From: Nostoc foliaceum FACHB-393
GTDB taxonomy: Bacteria > Cyanobacteriota > Cyanobacteriia > Cyanobacteriales > Nostocaceae
Length of the DNA stretch: 64,000 nucleotides
Direction: 5' to 3'
Assembly: GCF_014698505.1 (NCBI RefSeq)
Contig: NZ_JACJTD010000009.1
Location: 62,001 to 126,000, forward strand
This document shows positions 26,245-33,977 of this stretch, one piece after another (positions within the stretch are counted from its first letter, which is position 1; every line of letters starts with the position of its first letter). Position numbers and translations under genes: made by a program. The notes under the pieces were generated by a model. It worked only from the letters and a program-made list of their open reading frames with translations. It was not told the DNA's origin and did no database searches.

Positions 26245-27465
26245 ATGAAAGCTAACGTCGTCAATCTACCAAACTCTACACCCATTTTTAATAACCACCT
26301 TTCGACTGAAGAATTTTCAGACAGCAGCAGCGAAACCTTAATTGAATTGCTCTGTCACGAAATGCAAGCGCAAGTAAAAGCAGCACCGAGGTGCGTAGAA
26401 GCTTTAGCAAAGCGCATAACCATAGAAGTAGAACGCATTTGCGATAAAAGCTCCCGTATCCAAACATCTGGGGAAATCAAGTCCTGGCAGATTACGTTGG
26501 GAAGGCATCGGATGCAAAAGTGCTTACGTTACTACCAACTAGGTTCCAAACAAGGACGCGTGGAATTACATAGCAATTTGGGTGCTATGGTTTACCGCCA
26601 TGTAACTATATCTGGCTCTGAGTTGGGTTTTGAGGCTCGTTACAGCCTAATTGAAGATTTTCTACAAGCGTTTTATATCGAAGCTATTAAAGCTTTCCGC
26701 AGAGAAAACGAACTACCTAATGACCACACGCCGCGTACTCAGCTGCAATTAGCTGAATATATGGCATTTACAGAACAGTATGCTAAACGCCGGATCAATT
26801 TACCTGGTGGTGCAAATCAGCAATTGATTATCTTACGGGCCCAAGGTTTTGCTCGTCGTCAGCCCCAAGAAACTACCGTAGATATCGAAATGGCGGTAGA
26901 GTCTGCTAAGGGTGAAGAGGCAGAATCTTACCAGCGTAACTCGGCGGTGCAACAGCTGCGATCGCAAATGGTAGCCCAAACTAATTTCGATCCATCTGAA
27001 GAGTCAGAACGCGATCGCGTCATCACTGAATTGATGAAATACCTGGAGTCTCAAGGTCAATCTGACTGTATGAACTACCTCAGTCTGAAACTCCAAGACC
27101 TCTCAGCCCCAGAAATTGACCAAATTCTTGGTTTAACTAGCCGTCAGCGCGATTATCTCCAACAGCGTTTTAAATACCATGTAGAAAAGTTTGCCAAGCA
27201 ACACCATTGGCAATTAGTACATCAATGGCTAGGTGCGGGTTTAGAGCAAAAATTGGGTTTATCTTCCCAGCAGTGGGAAATCTTTGTGAATCAACTCACA
27301 GAACAGCAACAGCAAATATTAGAGTTGAAAACTGCACGACAAAACGACCAAGCGATCGCTAAAGCCATCAAATGCACTCCCAAACAGCTACAAAAACGTT
27401 GGACTCAACTGTTAGAACTAGCATGGGCTATCCGTAACGGCCATACTGAGGCACAGACAGGCTAA
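26245..27465 (+). CDS. HetZ-family protein (heterocyst differentiation regulator type)
   Basis: About 406 residues. The sequence matches what I know of HetZ: ERICDKSSRIQTSGEIKSW, LRYYQLGSKQGRVELHS, YSLIEDFLQAFYIEAIKAFR, LAEYMAFTEQYAKRRI, QQLIILRAQ, LGLTSRQRDYLQQRFKYHVE and a C-terminal helix-turn-helix-like end (QAIAKAIKCTPKQLQKRW). HetZ controls early heterocyst differentiation; cyanobacteria also carry HetZ paralogues of unknown role. No patU-like gene follows, as it would beside hetZ itself, so a paralogue is possible. ATG 26245 has GGAAAAG upstream. It is alone; the 3' region contains no gene until 27756. Confidence 0.7.
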   Translation: MKANVVNLPNSTPIFNNHLSTEEFSDSSSETLIELLCHEMQAQVKAAPRCVEALAKRITIEVERICDKSSRIQTSGEIKSWQITLGRHRMQKCLRYYQLGSKQGRVELHSNLGAMVYRHVTISGSELGFEARYSLIEDFLQAFYIEAIKAFRRENELPNDHTPRTQLQLAEYMAFTEQYAKRRINLPGGANQQLIILRAQGFARRQPQETTVDIEMAVESAKGEEAESYQRNSAVQQLRSQMVAQTNFDPSEESERDRVITELMKYLESQGQSDCMNYLSLKLQDLSAPEIDQILGLTSRQRDYLQQRFKYHVEKFAKQHHWQLVHQWLGAGLEQKLGLSSQQWEIFVNQLTEQQQQILELKTARQNDQAIAKAIKCTPKQLQKRWTQLLELAWAIRNGHTEAQTG

Positions 27466-27755
27466 GGCCAAATAACTAAAATTTATGTGCCAGTTGAAGG
27501 CGCAGAATATGGGATGTAACAAAAAATGCATTTAAACCCCACTTGAAACAGCACTGCTTTTAAAAGCAGGGAAATCAAACACTTTTTAATGATGAATTTT
27601 GATATAAATTCACCCATGTTTATCATTAAAATTTAACTGTGTTTTAAAGAAAGTTTTTCTAAATTTTACTCATGTAAAAAAACTAAAGAAACCAGTAAGT
27701 CTACAAAAGCAACAGCATAATGGATTCCATTAACTCCAAAAAATATTGGGAAAAA

Positions 27756-28117
27756 TTAAATTATATTTCTGATTAGTGTAATTACTCCTATTAGTTTACC
27801 TTTATCTATAGCTTGAAAAAATTCAATACTACATGAAGCAAAAGGAGCCAATAATATTAAAAAAATAACAATACGAAAGTTCAGCAAATCGTTATAAGTT
27901 ATATTAAAATCTGGTATTAACCAGCGAATATAGGTTTCTTCCTGCCCGTAAACTTTAAGTTTTACTAAACTGTTTCCGGTGGTAAAAATACCCCATCAAT
28001 TTCAAATTTGGCTTCTTTTTTGATAAATAAAAGAACCCCAAACAATAAATGGCATTGGCAGCATTACTACTAGGATAATGGAAGGAGGTAAAATCCAGAA
28101 AGCACCACCAGTTAAAA
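27756..28117 (-). pseudogene. Remnant of a membrane protein gene, frameshifted
   Basis: Directly after the histidine kinase stop, three frames on the minus strand carry coherent coding sequence: LTGGAFWILPPSIILVVMLP and PFIVWGSFIYQ, then KKEAKFEIDGVFLPPET in a second frame, then LVKLKVYGQEETYIRWLIPD and a hydrophobic FRIVIFLILLAPFASCS segment in a third. The breaks lie at an A-run and near tttagtaaaac. It looks like a small two-segment membrane protein broken by indels. Family not recognised. The rest of 27466-27755 shows nothing. Confidence 0.5.
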
Positions 28118-28120
28118 TAA

Positions 28121-29515
28121 TTATCGAGGTACTAATCTGGATGATGTCATTGTTCCCTGTTGGGAAAATTTTACCGTAAAACTTGTTCCGCCTTCTACCT
28201 TACTATCTACATAAATTTCTCCATGATGTATTTCTAAGCACTTTTTCACCACAGCCAGTCCTAGTCCAGTGCCAACAATCTTGCCTACATTCTTGGCACG
28301 ATGAAAAGGCTCAAATAAATGCTGCTGAAATTCCGAAGGAATTCCTATTCCATTATCTTGAACTTGGAAAAATATTGCATCTAGTTCACAACTAAGTACT
28401 AGAAAAATGCTTCCCTTTGGAGGTGAGTATTTCATGGCATTTGAGAGTAAATTGCTCAGAATTGAATACAGCAAATTTTCATCTAATTTGGCATGAGTAC
28501 AGTTACCTTGAGTGAGAAATTTAATAGTATGCTGTTGTTGATTGCAAAATTGAAGGTCTTCTATCAAATTAATGCAAAATGCTTCCAAATCCATCAGTTC
28601 TGGATGAAATTCTAATTTACCGGCTTCTGCTCTAGTCAAAGTTAAAATATCGGTCAATAACTGGTTCATTGACCTAGCTGAAGATTGAATACGATAGAGA
28701 TTTTTAAGTTTCTTCTCTTCTTTCCACTGCTGATTACTTTGAGACAATAGTTGAGCCGATCCTAAAATAATACTCAATGGTGTACGAAATTCATGGGATA
28801 CCATTGAAAAAAAGCGCAATTTCAATTCACTAAGTTCTTTTTCTTGAGCTAATGTTTGTTGATTAGCTTCTGCTTGCTGACGCTTAAGCAGTTGTTGATA
28901 AAGCAAGGCATAAACGCCTAATAAAATGGCAAAACTCAAGAAAGTACTGAGGAATTCAATCAACATCCGGTTGCGGATATTCTCTTGGGAATGTCTGACC
29001 GAGATTTGTAGTAACTGTTCCTCCCTAGCTTGCATTTGAGTAAGCGTTTCGCGAATTTGATTACGGTTTTGGTTGCTTTGAGTAACTAGAGGTGCTTGAA
29101 TAGCAAAGCTTGATTTACCTGCTTCTTTGAGGTTAATCGACTGTTTAGATAATTGAACTCTTTGAGCAATGAGGAATTTTAGCTTCGTTATTTGCTGCTG
29201 TTGATAAGAATCATCAGCAAGTTGTTGCTGCAATTTTTCGACTTTGGCATCCAGGCTTTGCATTGCCTGATAGTAACGTTTGAGTTCTGATTGCTCTCTA
29301 TAAAGAATATAACCCCTGCGTCCGGCTTCTGCATCAGTTAGTGTAGCGAAGATGTCAATAACATTTTTCATTACCTCATGTGTGTCCTTCACTTGATTGC
29401 TACTTGCAATTAACTGGGTAGCATTTTGGTAAGAAATAAGACTAGCTGTACCCATTAAGAATAAGCTCAAGCCAAAGCCAGAGGCAATCCATTTCCTTTC
29501 CAGTGACCATTTCAT
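28121..29515 (-). CDS. CHASE3 sensor histidine kinase
   Basis: Membrane-bound sensor kinase of about 464 residues. A first membrane segment (about 8-28), a periplasmic CHASE3 domain (about 35-175, with TLTDAEAGRRGYILYREQSELKRY split over two helices), a second segment (about 183-205), then HisKA with MVSHEFRTPLS (phospho-acceptor His241) and HATPase_c with NLLSNAMKYSP, DNGIGIP and GTGLGLAVVKKCL. ATG 29515 is used; an in-frame TTG lies at 29527. It is divergent from an OmpR-type regulator with which it very likely forms a pair. The last residues (QGTMTSSRLVPR) run up to a decayed gene and may not be original. Confidence 0.92.
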   Translation of the reverse strand: MKWSLERKWIASGFGLSLFLMGTASLISYQNATQLIASSNQVKDTHEVMKNVIDIFATLTDAEAGRRGYILYREQSELKRYYQAMQSLDAKVEKLQQQLADDSYQQQQITKLKFLIAQRVQLSKQSINLKEAGKSSFAIQAPLVTQSNQNRNQIRETLTQMQAREEQLLQISVRHSQENIRNRMLIEFLSTFLSFAILLGVYALLYQQLLKRQQAEANQQTLAQEKELSELKLRFFSMVSHEFRTPLSIILGSAQLLSQSNQQWKEEKKLKNLYRIQSSARSMNQLLTDILTLTRAEAGKLEFHPELMDLEAFCINLIEDLQFCNQQQHTIKFLTQGNCTHAKLDENLLYSILSNLLSNAMKYSPPKGSIFLVLSCELDAIFFQVQDNGIGIPSEFQQHLFEPFHRAKNVGKIVGTGLGLAVVKKCLEIHHGEIYVDSKVEGGTSFTVKFSQQGTMTSSRLVPR

Positions 29516-29616
29516 AGAAAAAATCAATTAATGGTTCAGAGTCCATATCTTATCCAAGACCTTACATCAAAGTAAAGATTTTCCAATAGAAGCTTAGTTC
29601 AAAATTATTTTTCTTA

Positions 29617-29672
29617 CTAACCGATTTCTACCCGATTTTTGCCTTTTATCTCCACAACCAGTTGTTAAAATA
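29617..29672 (+). promoter_or_regulatory. 11-bp direct-repeat element, copy 1 (candidate OmpR-type operator)
   Basis: CCGATT occurs at 29621 and again 11 bp later, followed by CCTTTT; the stretch matches copy 2 (30652-30707) at 46 of 56 positions. An 11-bp period is the usual spacing for OmpR/PhoB-family sites. It lies about 100 bp upstream of the kinase gene. Confidence 0.45.
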
Positions 29673-29705
29673 CCACCTAAATTAAAACTCTCTTGCACTA
29701 AAATA

Positions 29706-29748
29706 TCTCCAAATAAACAATTAGATTTATTTGGAGAATTTTAATTTT
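29706..29748 (+). terminator. Stem-loop with T-rich tail, copy 1
   Basis: tctccaaataaa (29706-29717) pairs with tttatttggaga (29726-29737), then attttaatttt. A close copy lies at 30753-30795 after the response regulator, so the operator-plus-terminator block appears duplicated. Here it precedes a gene fragment. Confidence 0.5.
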
Positions 29749-29750
29749 AT

Positions 29751-29930
29751 TGCCGTACTTTGGGAATTATGAGTCCAATGTTACCTGTGAGTTCTTTACC
29801 ACTAGGTGCAATCGGTGTGACACCGCTAGAAATGGCTAGTGCTTATGCGACTTTTGCTAATTACGGTTGGCAATCACCTCCAACGATTATTGCCTGTGTT
29901 ACTGATGGTAGTGGCAAGTTTTTAAATTGA
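29751..29930 (+). pseudogene. Fragment of a class A penicillin-binding protein
   Basis: About 59 codons with no stop until TGA at 29930. CRTLGIMSPMLPVSSLPLGA continues as IGVTPLEMASAYATFANYGW and TIIACVTDGSGKFLN, which is the conserved strip of the transpeptidase domain of PBP1A-type enzymes, after the KTG-box region. No upstream or downstream part of the enzyme exists here. It lies between the kinase and regulator genes, 15 bp before the regulator start, and cannot make an active enzyme. Confidence 0.75.
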
Positions 29931-29945
29931 TAAATATTCTAAACA

Positions 29946-30647
29946 ATGCGGATTTTGGTAGTTGAAGATGATGTCCAATTAGCAGAGATGCTGATGGAAG
30001 CCCTGACTGACCGTCAATATGTGGTGGATATAGCCCAGGATGGAGAGCAAGCGTGGGATTGCATCAAAGTGTTGGAATATGATTTAGTGGTGTTAGATGT
30101 TACCTTACCAAAGTTGGATGGTGTGAGTTTATGTCAACGCTTGCGATCGCCTACATCAGCGCGTAGCTCATCGCGCAATAGCACAATACCTGTCCTCATG
30201 TTAACAGCACGCGATACCCTTAGTGACAAAATTACCGGGTTGGATGCTGGGGCAGATGATTATATGGTCAAACCTTTTGAAATGCCAGAGTTAATGGCTC
30301 GTGTTCGCGCACTGTTGCGCCGCAATAGTTCCGCAGCATCATTCCCAGACCTTGGTTGGGGTAGTCTGTGTTTAAATTCCAGTACTTATGAAGTCACATA
30401 CGCTGACCAGCCTTTACACCTAACGCCCAAAGAATTTGCTCTTCTAGAACTAATGGTTTCTAGCGGTCGGCGGGTGCTAAGTCGAGCCGGAATTATTGAG
30501 CGTATTTGGTCACTTGATGACCCTCCTAGCGAAGAAACTGTTAAGTCTCACATTAAGAGTTTACGGTATAAACTTAAAGACGCAGGTGCGCCTGATGACT
30601 TTATTGAAACAGTTCATGGATTGGGCTATCGCTTAAAGCAGCTTTAG
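29946..30647 (+). CDS. OmpR/PhoB-family response regulator
   Basis: A 233-residue regulator. The receiver domain (1-120) has EDD at 7-9, phospho-acceptor Asp51 (LVVLDVTLPKLDG) and TARD...K in MVKPFE. The winged-helix DNA-binding domain (130-230) has LTPKEFALLELM, SHIKSLRYKLKDAG and ETVHGLGYRL. It is the likely partner of the divergent CHASE3 kinase. Oddity: between LCQRLR and IPVLML it has SPTSARSSSRNST, longer than normal by roughly eight residues and encoded by a HIP1/repeat-like stretch (30143-30178), probably an in-frame repeat insertion. Similar 11-bp-period elements occur on both sides and may be its operators. Confidence 0.93.
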   Translation: MRILVVEDDVQLAEMLMEALTDRQYVVDIAQDGEQAWDCIKVLEYDLVVLDVTLPKLDGVSLCQRLRSPTSARSSSRNSTIPVLMLTARDTLSDKITGLDAGADDYMVKPFEMPELMARVRALLRRNSSAASFPDLGWGSLCLNSSTYEVTYADQPLHLTPKEFALLELMVSSGRRVLSRAGIIERIWSLDDPPSEETVKSHIKSLRYKLKDAGAPDDFIETVHGLGYRLKQL

Positions 30648-30651
30648 AAAA

Positions 30652-30707
30652 CTAACCGATTTCTACCTGATATTTACCCTTTATCTTTACAACTGATTGT
30701 TAAACTA
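30652..30707 (+). promoter_or_regulatory. 11-bp direct-repeat element, copy 2
   Basis: CCGATT, CTGATA and CCTTTA are spaced exactly 11 bp apart, starting at 30656, four bases after the regulator stop. This copy is 46/56 identical to copy 1. It is either a duplicated operator or a repeat carried with the terminator. Confidence 0.4.
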
Positions 30708-30752
30708 AGATTAATGTAATTAACCTCTTCTTTTACACCAGAACACTAGAGT

Positions 30753-30796
30753 TCTCCAAATCAATTTAATTATTGGTTTGGAGAATTTTAATTTTT
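30753..30796 (+). terminator. Terminator of the response regulator gene
   Basis: tctccaaatcaa (30753-30764) pairs with ttggtttggaga (30773-30784; one mismatch), followed by attttaattttta. It is a copy of the stem at 29706. Confidence 0.6.
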
Positions 30797-30962
30797 ACGT
30801 CAATAAAGCAAAAAATACATAATTATTTTATTTTTAAACCTTAATTATTAAATAGCATCTCAAAATAAGATACAACTTTACAATAATCTTGGCTCAAATT
30901 CTTCTTAAATTAAATAGCGTTGAATCAGAATTCATAATTGAATTCTTTCATGCTAATTTTTT

Positions 30963-31005
30963 AATAACCGATTTTTACCCAATTACTAACCGATATTTAA
31001 ACTTC
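30963..31005 (+). promoter_or_regulatory. 11-bp direct-repeat element, copy 3
   Basis: CCGATT, CCAATT and CCGATA occur with an exact 11-bp period starting at 30968. This is about 100 bp upstream of the small gene at 31070, where a regulator-binding site would be expected. Confidence 0.45.
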
Positions 31006-31069
31006 TAAAGTGTAATATCCAGAACAAAAGTATTTTTGGAAAGTAAATTTCAGCTTTTAGGAAATTTTT

Positions 31070-31291
31070 ATGTCTCATTTTTCAGTAAATATTTCTAATA
31101 TTGTTATTACCAACGAAGAGTATCGCAAGCTTAAAAATTATGCAGGAGAGCATCAGATATCAATTAATGAAGCACTTCGGTTATTAATTGATTCTCTTCC
31201 AGAATGCTCCCAAACGAACAAAAAATTAAGTCGAAGTTATTCGTTTATTTTTCCTAGAAGGTTTTTACACGTTTCCTTGGATGATAGGTAA
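31070..31291 (+). CDS. Small ribbon-helix-helix-like protein
   Basis: A 73-residue protein. Residues 6-45 (VNISNIVITNEEYRKLKNYA ... ISINEALRLLIDSLP) have the strand-helix-helix pattern of CopG/MetJ-type DNA-binding proteins; the C-terminal 25 residues are basic/aromatic and unassigned. The spacing to an upstream 11-bp-repeat element suggests control by the neighbouring regulator. No toxin gene follows, so a toxin-antitoxin pair is not supported. Start ATG 31070 has AGGAAA upstream. Confidence 0.55.
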   Translation: MSHFSVNISNIVITNEEYRKLKNYAGEHQISINEALRLLIDSLPECSQTNKKLSRSYSFIFPRRFLHVSLDDR

Positions 31292-31364
31292 CTTATAAAA
31301 ATTTTTACTATAAATAACCTAGCTGTGGAATTTTCTGTCATCTACAAACAAATAAATTTTAATT

Positions 31365-32807
31365 ATGAATACTCCTGCTTCTTTGAATTTAGTTAAATGT
31401 CCAGAAAATTCTGCTCAAGAAACGCCAAATTCTCAACCCATTTATGCACTAATTTCAGTTCATGGCGACCCTACAGCTGAAATTGGTAAAGAAGGAGCAG
31501 GTGGTCAAAATGTCTACGTGCGAGAATTGGGGTTAGCATTAGCAAAACGCGGCTGTCAGGTTGATATGTTTACCCGACGCGAATACCCTAACCAAGAAGA
31601 AATTGTGGAATTAGCACCAGGGTGTCGCGCAATTCGTTTAAATGCTGGGCCAACAGAATTTATTTCTAGAAATAATTTATTTGAATATCTACCGGAATTT
31701 GTAGAAGCTTGGCTGAATTTTCAACAACGAACAGGTTGCAACTATGCACTGATTCACACTAATTATTGGCTTTCTGCTTGGGTGGGATTGCAACTTAAAT
31801 CTCGATTGGGACTACCCCAAGTTCATACCTATCATTCTATAGGGGCAGTTAAATACGGTAATGTGAAAAATCCACCGCAGATTGCTGCAATTCGTCATTG
31901 TGTAGAGAAGGCAATTTTAGAACAAGCAGATTGTGTAATATCCACCAGCCCCCAAGAAGCAGAAGATTTACGTCAGCTAATTTCGCAACATGGACGTATT
32001 AAAGTCATTCCCTGTGGAATTAATACTGAACACTTTGGTTCTATAAGTAAAGAAGTTGCTCGCCAACAGTTGGGAATTGCTTCAGATTCTCAGATTATCT
32101 TGTATGTAGGACGCTTTGACCCTCGCAAGGGAGTTGAAACCTTAGTAAAAGCCTGCGCCAGTTTGCCTAATACATTTCAATTCTATCTAGTTGGTGGCAG
32201 CCGTGAAGATGGAGCAGACTTCCAAGAACAACAACGCATTCAAACTTTGGTGAATGAACTGGGATTGGAAGCAGTTACAGTTTTCACCGGACGAATCTCT
32301 CAAACACTATTACCTGCTTACTACGCCGCAGGGGATATCTGCGTTGTACCGAGTTACTACGAACCTTTTGGCTTAGTTGCGATTGAAGCAATGGCAGCCG
32401 GAACACCTGTAATTGCTAGTAATGTGGGAGGATTACAGCATACGGTGGTACATGGTGAAACTGGGCTTTTGGTTCCTCCCTGTGATTCTACAGCATTAGC
32501 GATCGCTATTCACAATCTGTTAAAAAATCCGGCTCTAAAAGAGAGCTATGGCAATGCTGCACAGAATTGGGTTCAGTCTCGTTTTAGCACTCAGGGAGTT
32601 GCCGCTCAAGTTCACGAACTCTACCAATCTTTAACACTTGATACGTTTGTTCAAGAAATTATTCAAACTAAAAATTTAACTCCAGAGTTGGAAAAGCAAA
32701 TCCAAAATTTGTTAAAATCGAAAGCTTTAAAATCCCGTGAAATTAAAGCTCTAGAAAAATTAATTGACTCTTTTTATAATGGTATTGTGAAGTGGGCAAC
32801 GAGTTAA
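31365..32807 (+). CDS. GT4-family glycosyltransferase (sucrose-phosphate-synthase/MshA-like)
   Basis: A 480-residue GT-B retaining glycosyltransferase. The N-terminal donor/acceptor loop ISVHGDPTAEIGKEGAGGQN and VYVRELGLALAKRG resemble both sucrose-phosphate synthases and MshA. Later motifs: HTYHSIG, VISTSPQEAEDL, VIPCGINTEHF, YVGRFDPRKG and the E-x7-E block EPFGLVAIEAMAAG. The C-terminus carries an extra helical 50 residues (TPELEKQIQNLLKSKALKSR...). The next gene is SPP-like, which points to a sugar-phosphate product such as sucrose-6-phosphate, or to another glucoside. Donor and acceptor are not decided by the sequence. Confidence 0.85.
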   Translation: MNTPASLNLVKCPENSAQETPNSQPIYALISVHGDPTAEIGKEGAGGQNVYVRELGLALAKRGCQVDMFTRREYPNQEEIVELAPGCRAIRLNAGPTEFISRNNLFEYLPEFVEAWLNFQQRTGCNYALIHTNYWLSAWVGLQLKSRLGLPQVHTYHSIGAVKYGNVKNPPQIAAIRHCVEKAILEQADCVISTSPQEAEDLRQLISQHGRIKVIPCGINTEHFGSISKEVARQQLGIASDSQIILYVGRFDPRKGVETLVKACASLPNTFQFYLVGGSREDGADFQEQQRIQTLVNELGLEAVTVFTGRISQTLLPAYYAAGDICVVPSYYEPFGLVAIEAMAAGTPVIASNVGGLQHTVVHGETGLLVPPCDSTALAIAIHNLLKNPALKESYGNAAQNWVQSRFSTQGVAAQVHELYQSLTLDTFVQEIIQTKNLTPELEKQIQNLLKSKALKSREIKALEKLIDSFYNGIVKWATS

Positions 32808-33104
32808 ATTCAAAGTAAAAGCTGAGATAGTCGCTAATTTAGTGTTTGAAGTTTTTGAATCTGAGCAAAAAGCTTTAATTAGTCTATTTACAGAGTATTC
32901 TACTTGACGTTTTATAAAATATCTAGAAACAATATTTCATTTAGTGTTAAAGCCGAGAGTGTAACGACTTTTAGCACAGCACATACAACGCTAACGCTAG
33001 TATTATTTATACAGTGGTAAGGCTATACTTCCGTATTGAAATATATAAGTTATCTACACATCTTTAAATTTATGTAATTTTTTAACAAGTGGAAACAAGC
33101 AAAT

Positions 33105-33878
33105 ATGAAACTACTTTTAGTTATTGAATTAGATAATACCTTGGTTGGTAACAATCGAGCTATTGCCGCTTTAAACCAAAGGCTAGAAGCTATACGCAAC
33201 CAGATGTACTTAGTCTATATTACTGGTCGGTCTTATGCTTCTAGTCATCGGGTGATAACACAAGCACAGCTTTTGAAACCCGATTATTTGATTGCTAGTG
33301 TAGGTACTGAGATTTATCAACAGGGTGTGCTTTTAGAAAATGATTGGGCAAATCAAATCTCAAAAGATTGGGATTGGGATGCAGTTTGGACAATTGCTAG
33401 CTACTTTTCTGCACTGATACCTCAACCCGACAGTGAACAAACTCCCTATAAATTAAGCTTTTGGCTAGATATGGATGCGTCGCTTGAGGTTATCCATGAT
33501 TTAGAAGATTTGTTAGCTTTTACTGGATTGCAGACTCAGGTAGTTTTCAGCAATGGGCGAGATGTTGATATCATACCCAAGAACAGTAATAAGGGTAAAG
33601 CAACTGCATATCTGCAACAATTGTTGCAAGGGCAATCAGATACAACCGTTATCTGTGGAGGTTCTGGAAATGACATCAGTTTATTTCAACAGCCATCAGC
33701 TGGGATTATCGTTGCTAATGCCCAGACCGAACTTCTGTGGTGGTATTATAAAACACATTACCCTTGGCACTTTCTAGCTCACTACCCTGGTGCCGCAGGT
33801 ATTCTTGAAGGATTAATTTATTTTAATATTTTGCCATTTCCTAACAGATGGCGATGGGCTACGCCCCACCATAGGTGA
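33105..33878 (+). CDS. Sucrose-phosphate-phosphatase-like HAD protein with altered active site
   Basis: A 257-residue protein of the SPP/Cof HAD subfamily. It has motif I VIELDNTLVG, TGRSYAS, DYLIASVGTEIY, a cap region and motif IV CGGSGNDISLF, ending with EGLIYFNILPF. Active SPPs have DxDNTLVG and CGDSGND. Here the nucleophile Asp is Glu8 and one metal-binding Asp is Gly186, while Asp10 and Asp190 remain. The phospho-aspartate step should not work, so the protein may be a non-catalytic partner of the glycosyltransferase or have a different role. The C-terminal RWRWATPHHR is encoded by repeat-like sequence. It follows the GT gene with a 297-bp gap that shows no gene. Confidence 0.8.
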   Translation: MKLLLVIELDNTLVGNNRAIAALNQRLEAIRNQMYLVYITGRSYASSHRVITQAQLLKPDYLIASVGTEIYQQGVLLENDWANQISKDWDWDAVWTIASYFSALIPQPDSEQTPYKLSFWLDMDASLEVIHDLEDLLAFTGLQTQVVFSNGRDVDIIPKNSNKGKATAYLQQLLQGQSDTTVICGGSGNDISLFQQPSAGIIVANAQTELLWWYYKTHYPWHFLAHYPGAAGILEGLIYFNILPFPNRWRWATPHHR

Positions 33879-33918
33879 TGACAACCTATTCCAAATTAAC
33901 TTTGAATGTCAAAAATTG

Positions 33919-33947
33919 CCCCGCACTTAGCTTCTCAAAGTACGGGG
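33919..33947. terminator. Hairpin between convergent genes
   Basis: CCCCGCACTT (33919-33928) pairs with AAGTACGGGG (33938-33947) with one mismatch. Read leftward it is followed by GGCAATTTTTG, so it best fits the PRC-barrel gene; it may also serve the SPP-like gene. Confidence 0.55.
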
Positions 33948-33977
33948 ATATTTCACTAGGAGTTATCTCAAAGCCAT

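Noticed and set aside
29751..29930. Functional small penicillin-binding protein
   Set aside because: Only a strip of the transpeptidase domain; no catalytic Ser or KTG box, so kept as a gene fragment.
31070..31291. Antitoxin of a toxin-antitoxin pair
   Set aside because: The protein is ribbon-helix-helix-like, but the next gene is a glycosyltransferase and no toxin-like ORF is adjacent.
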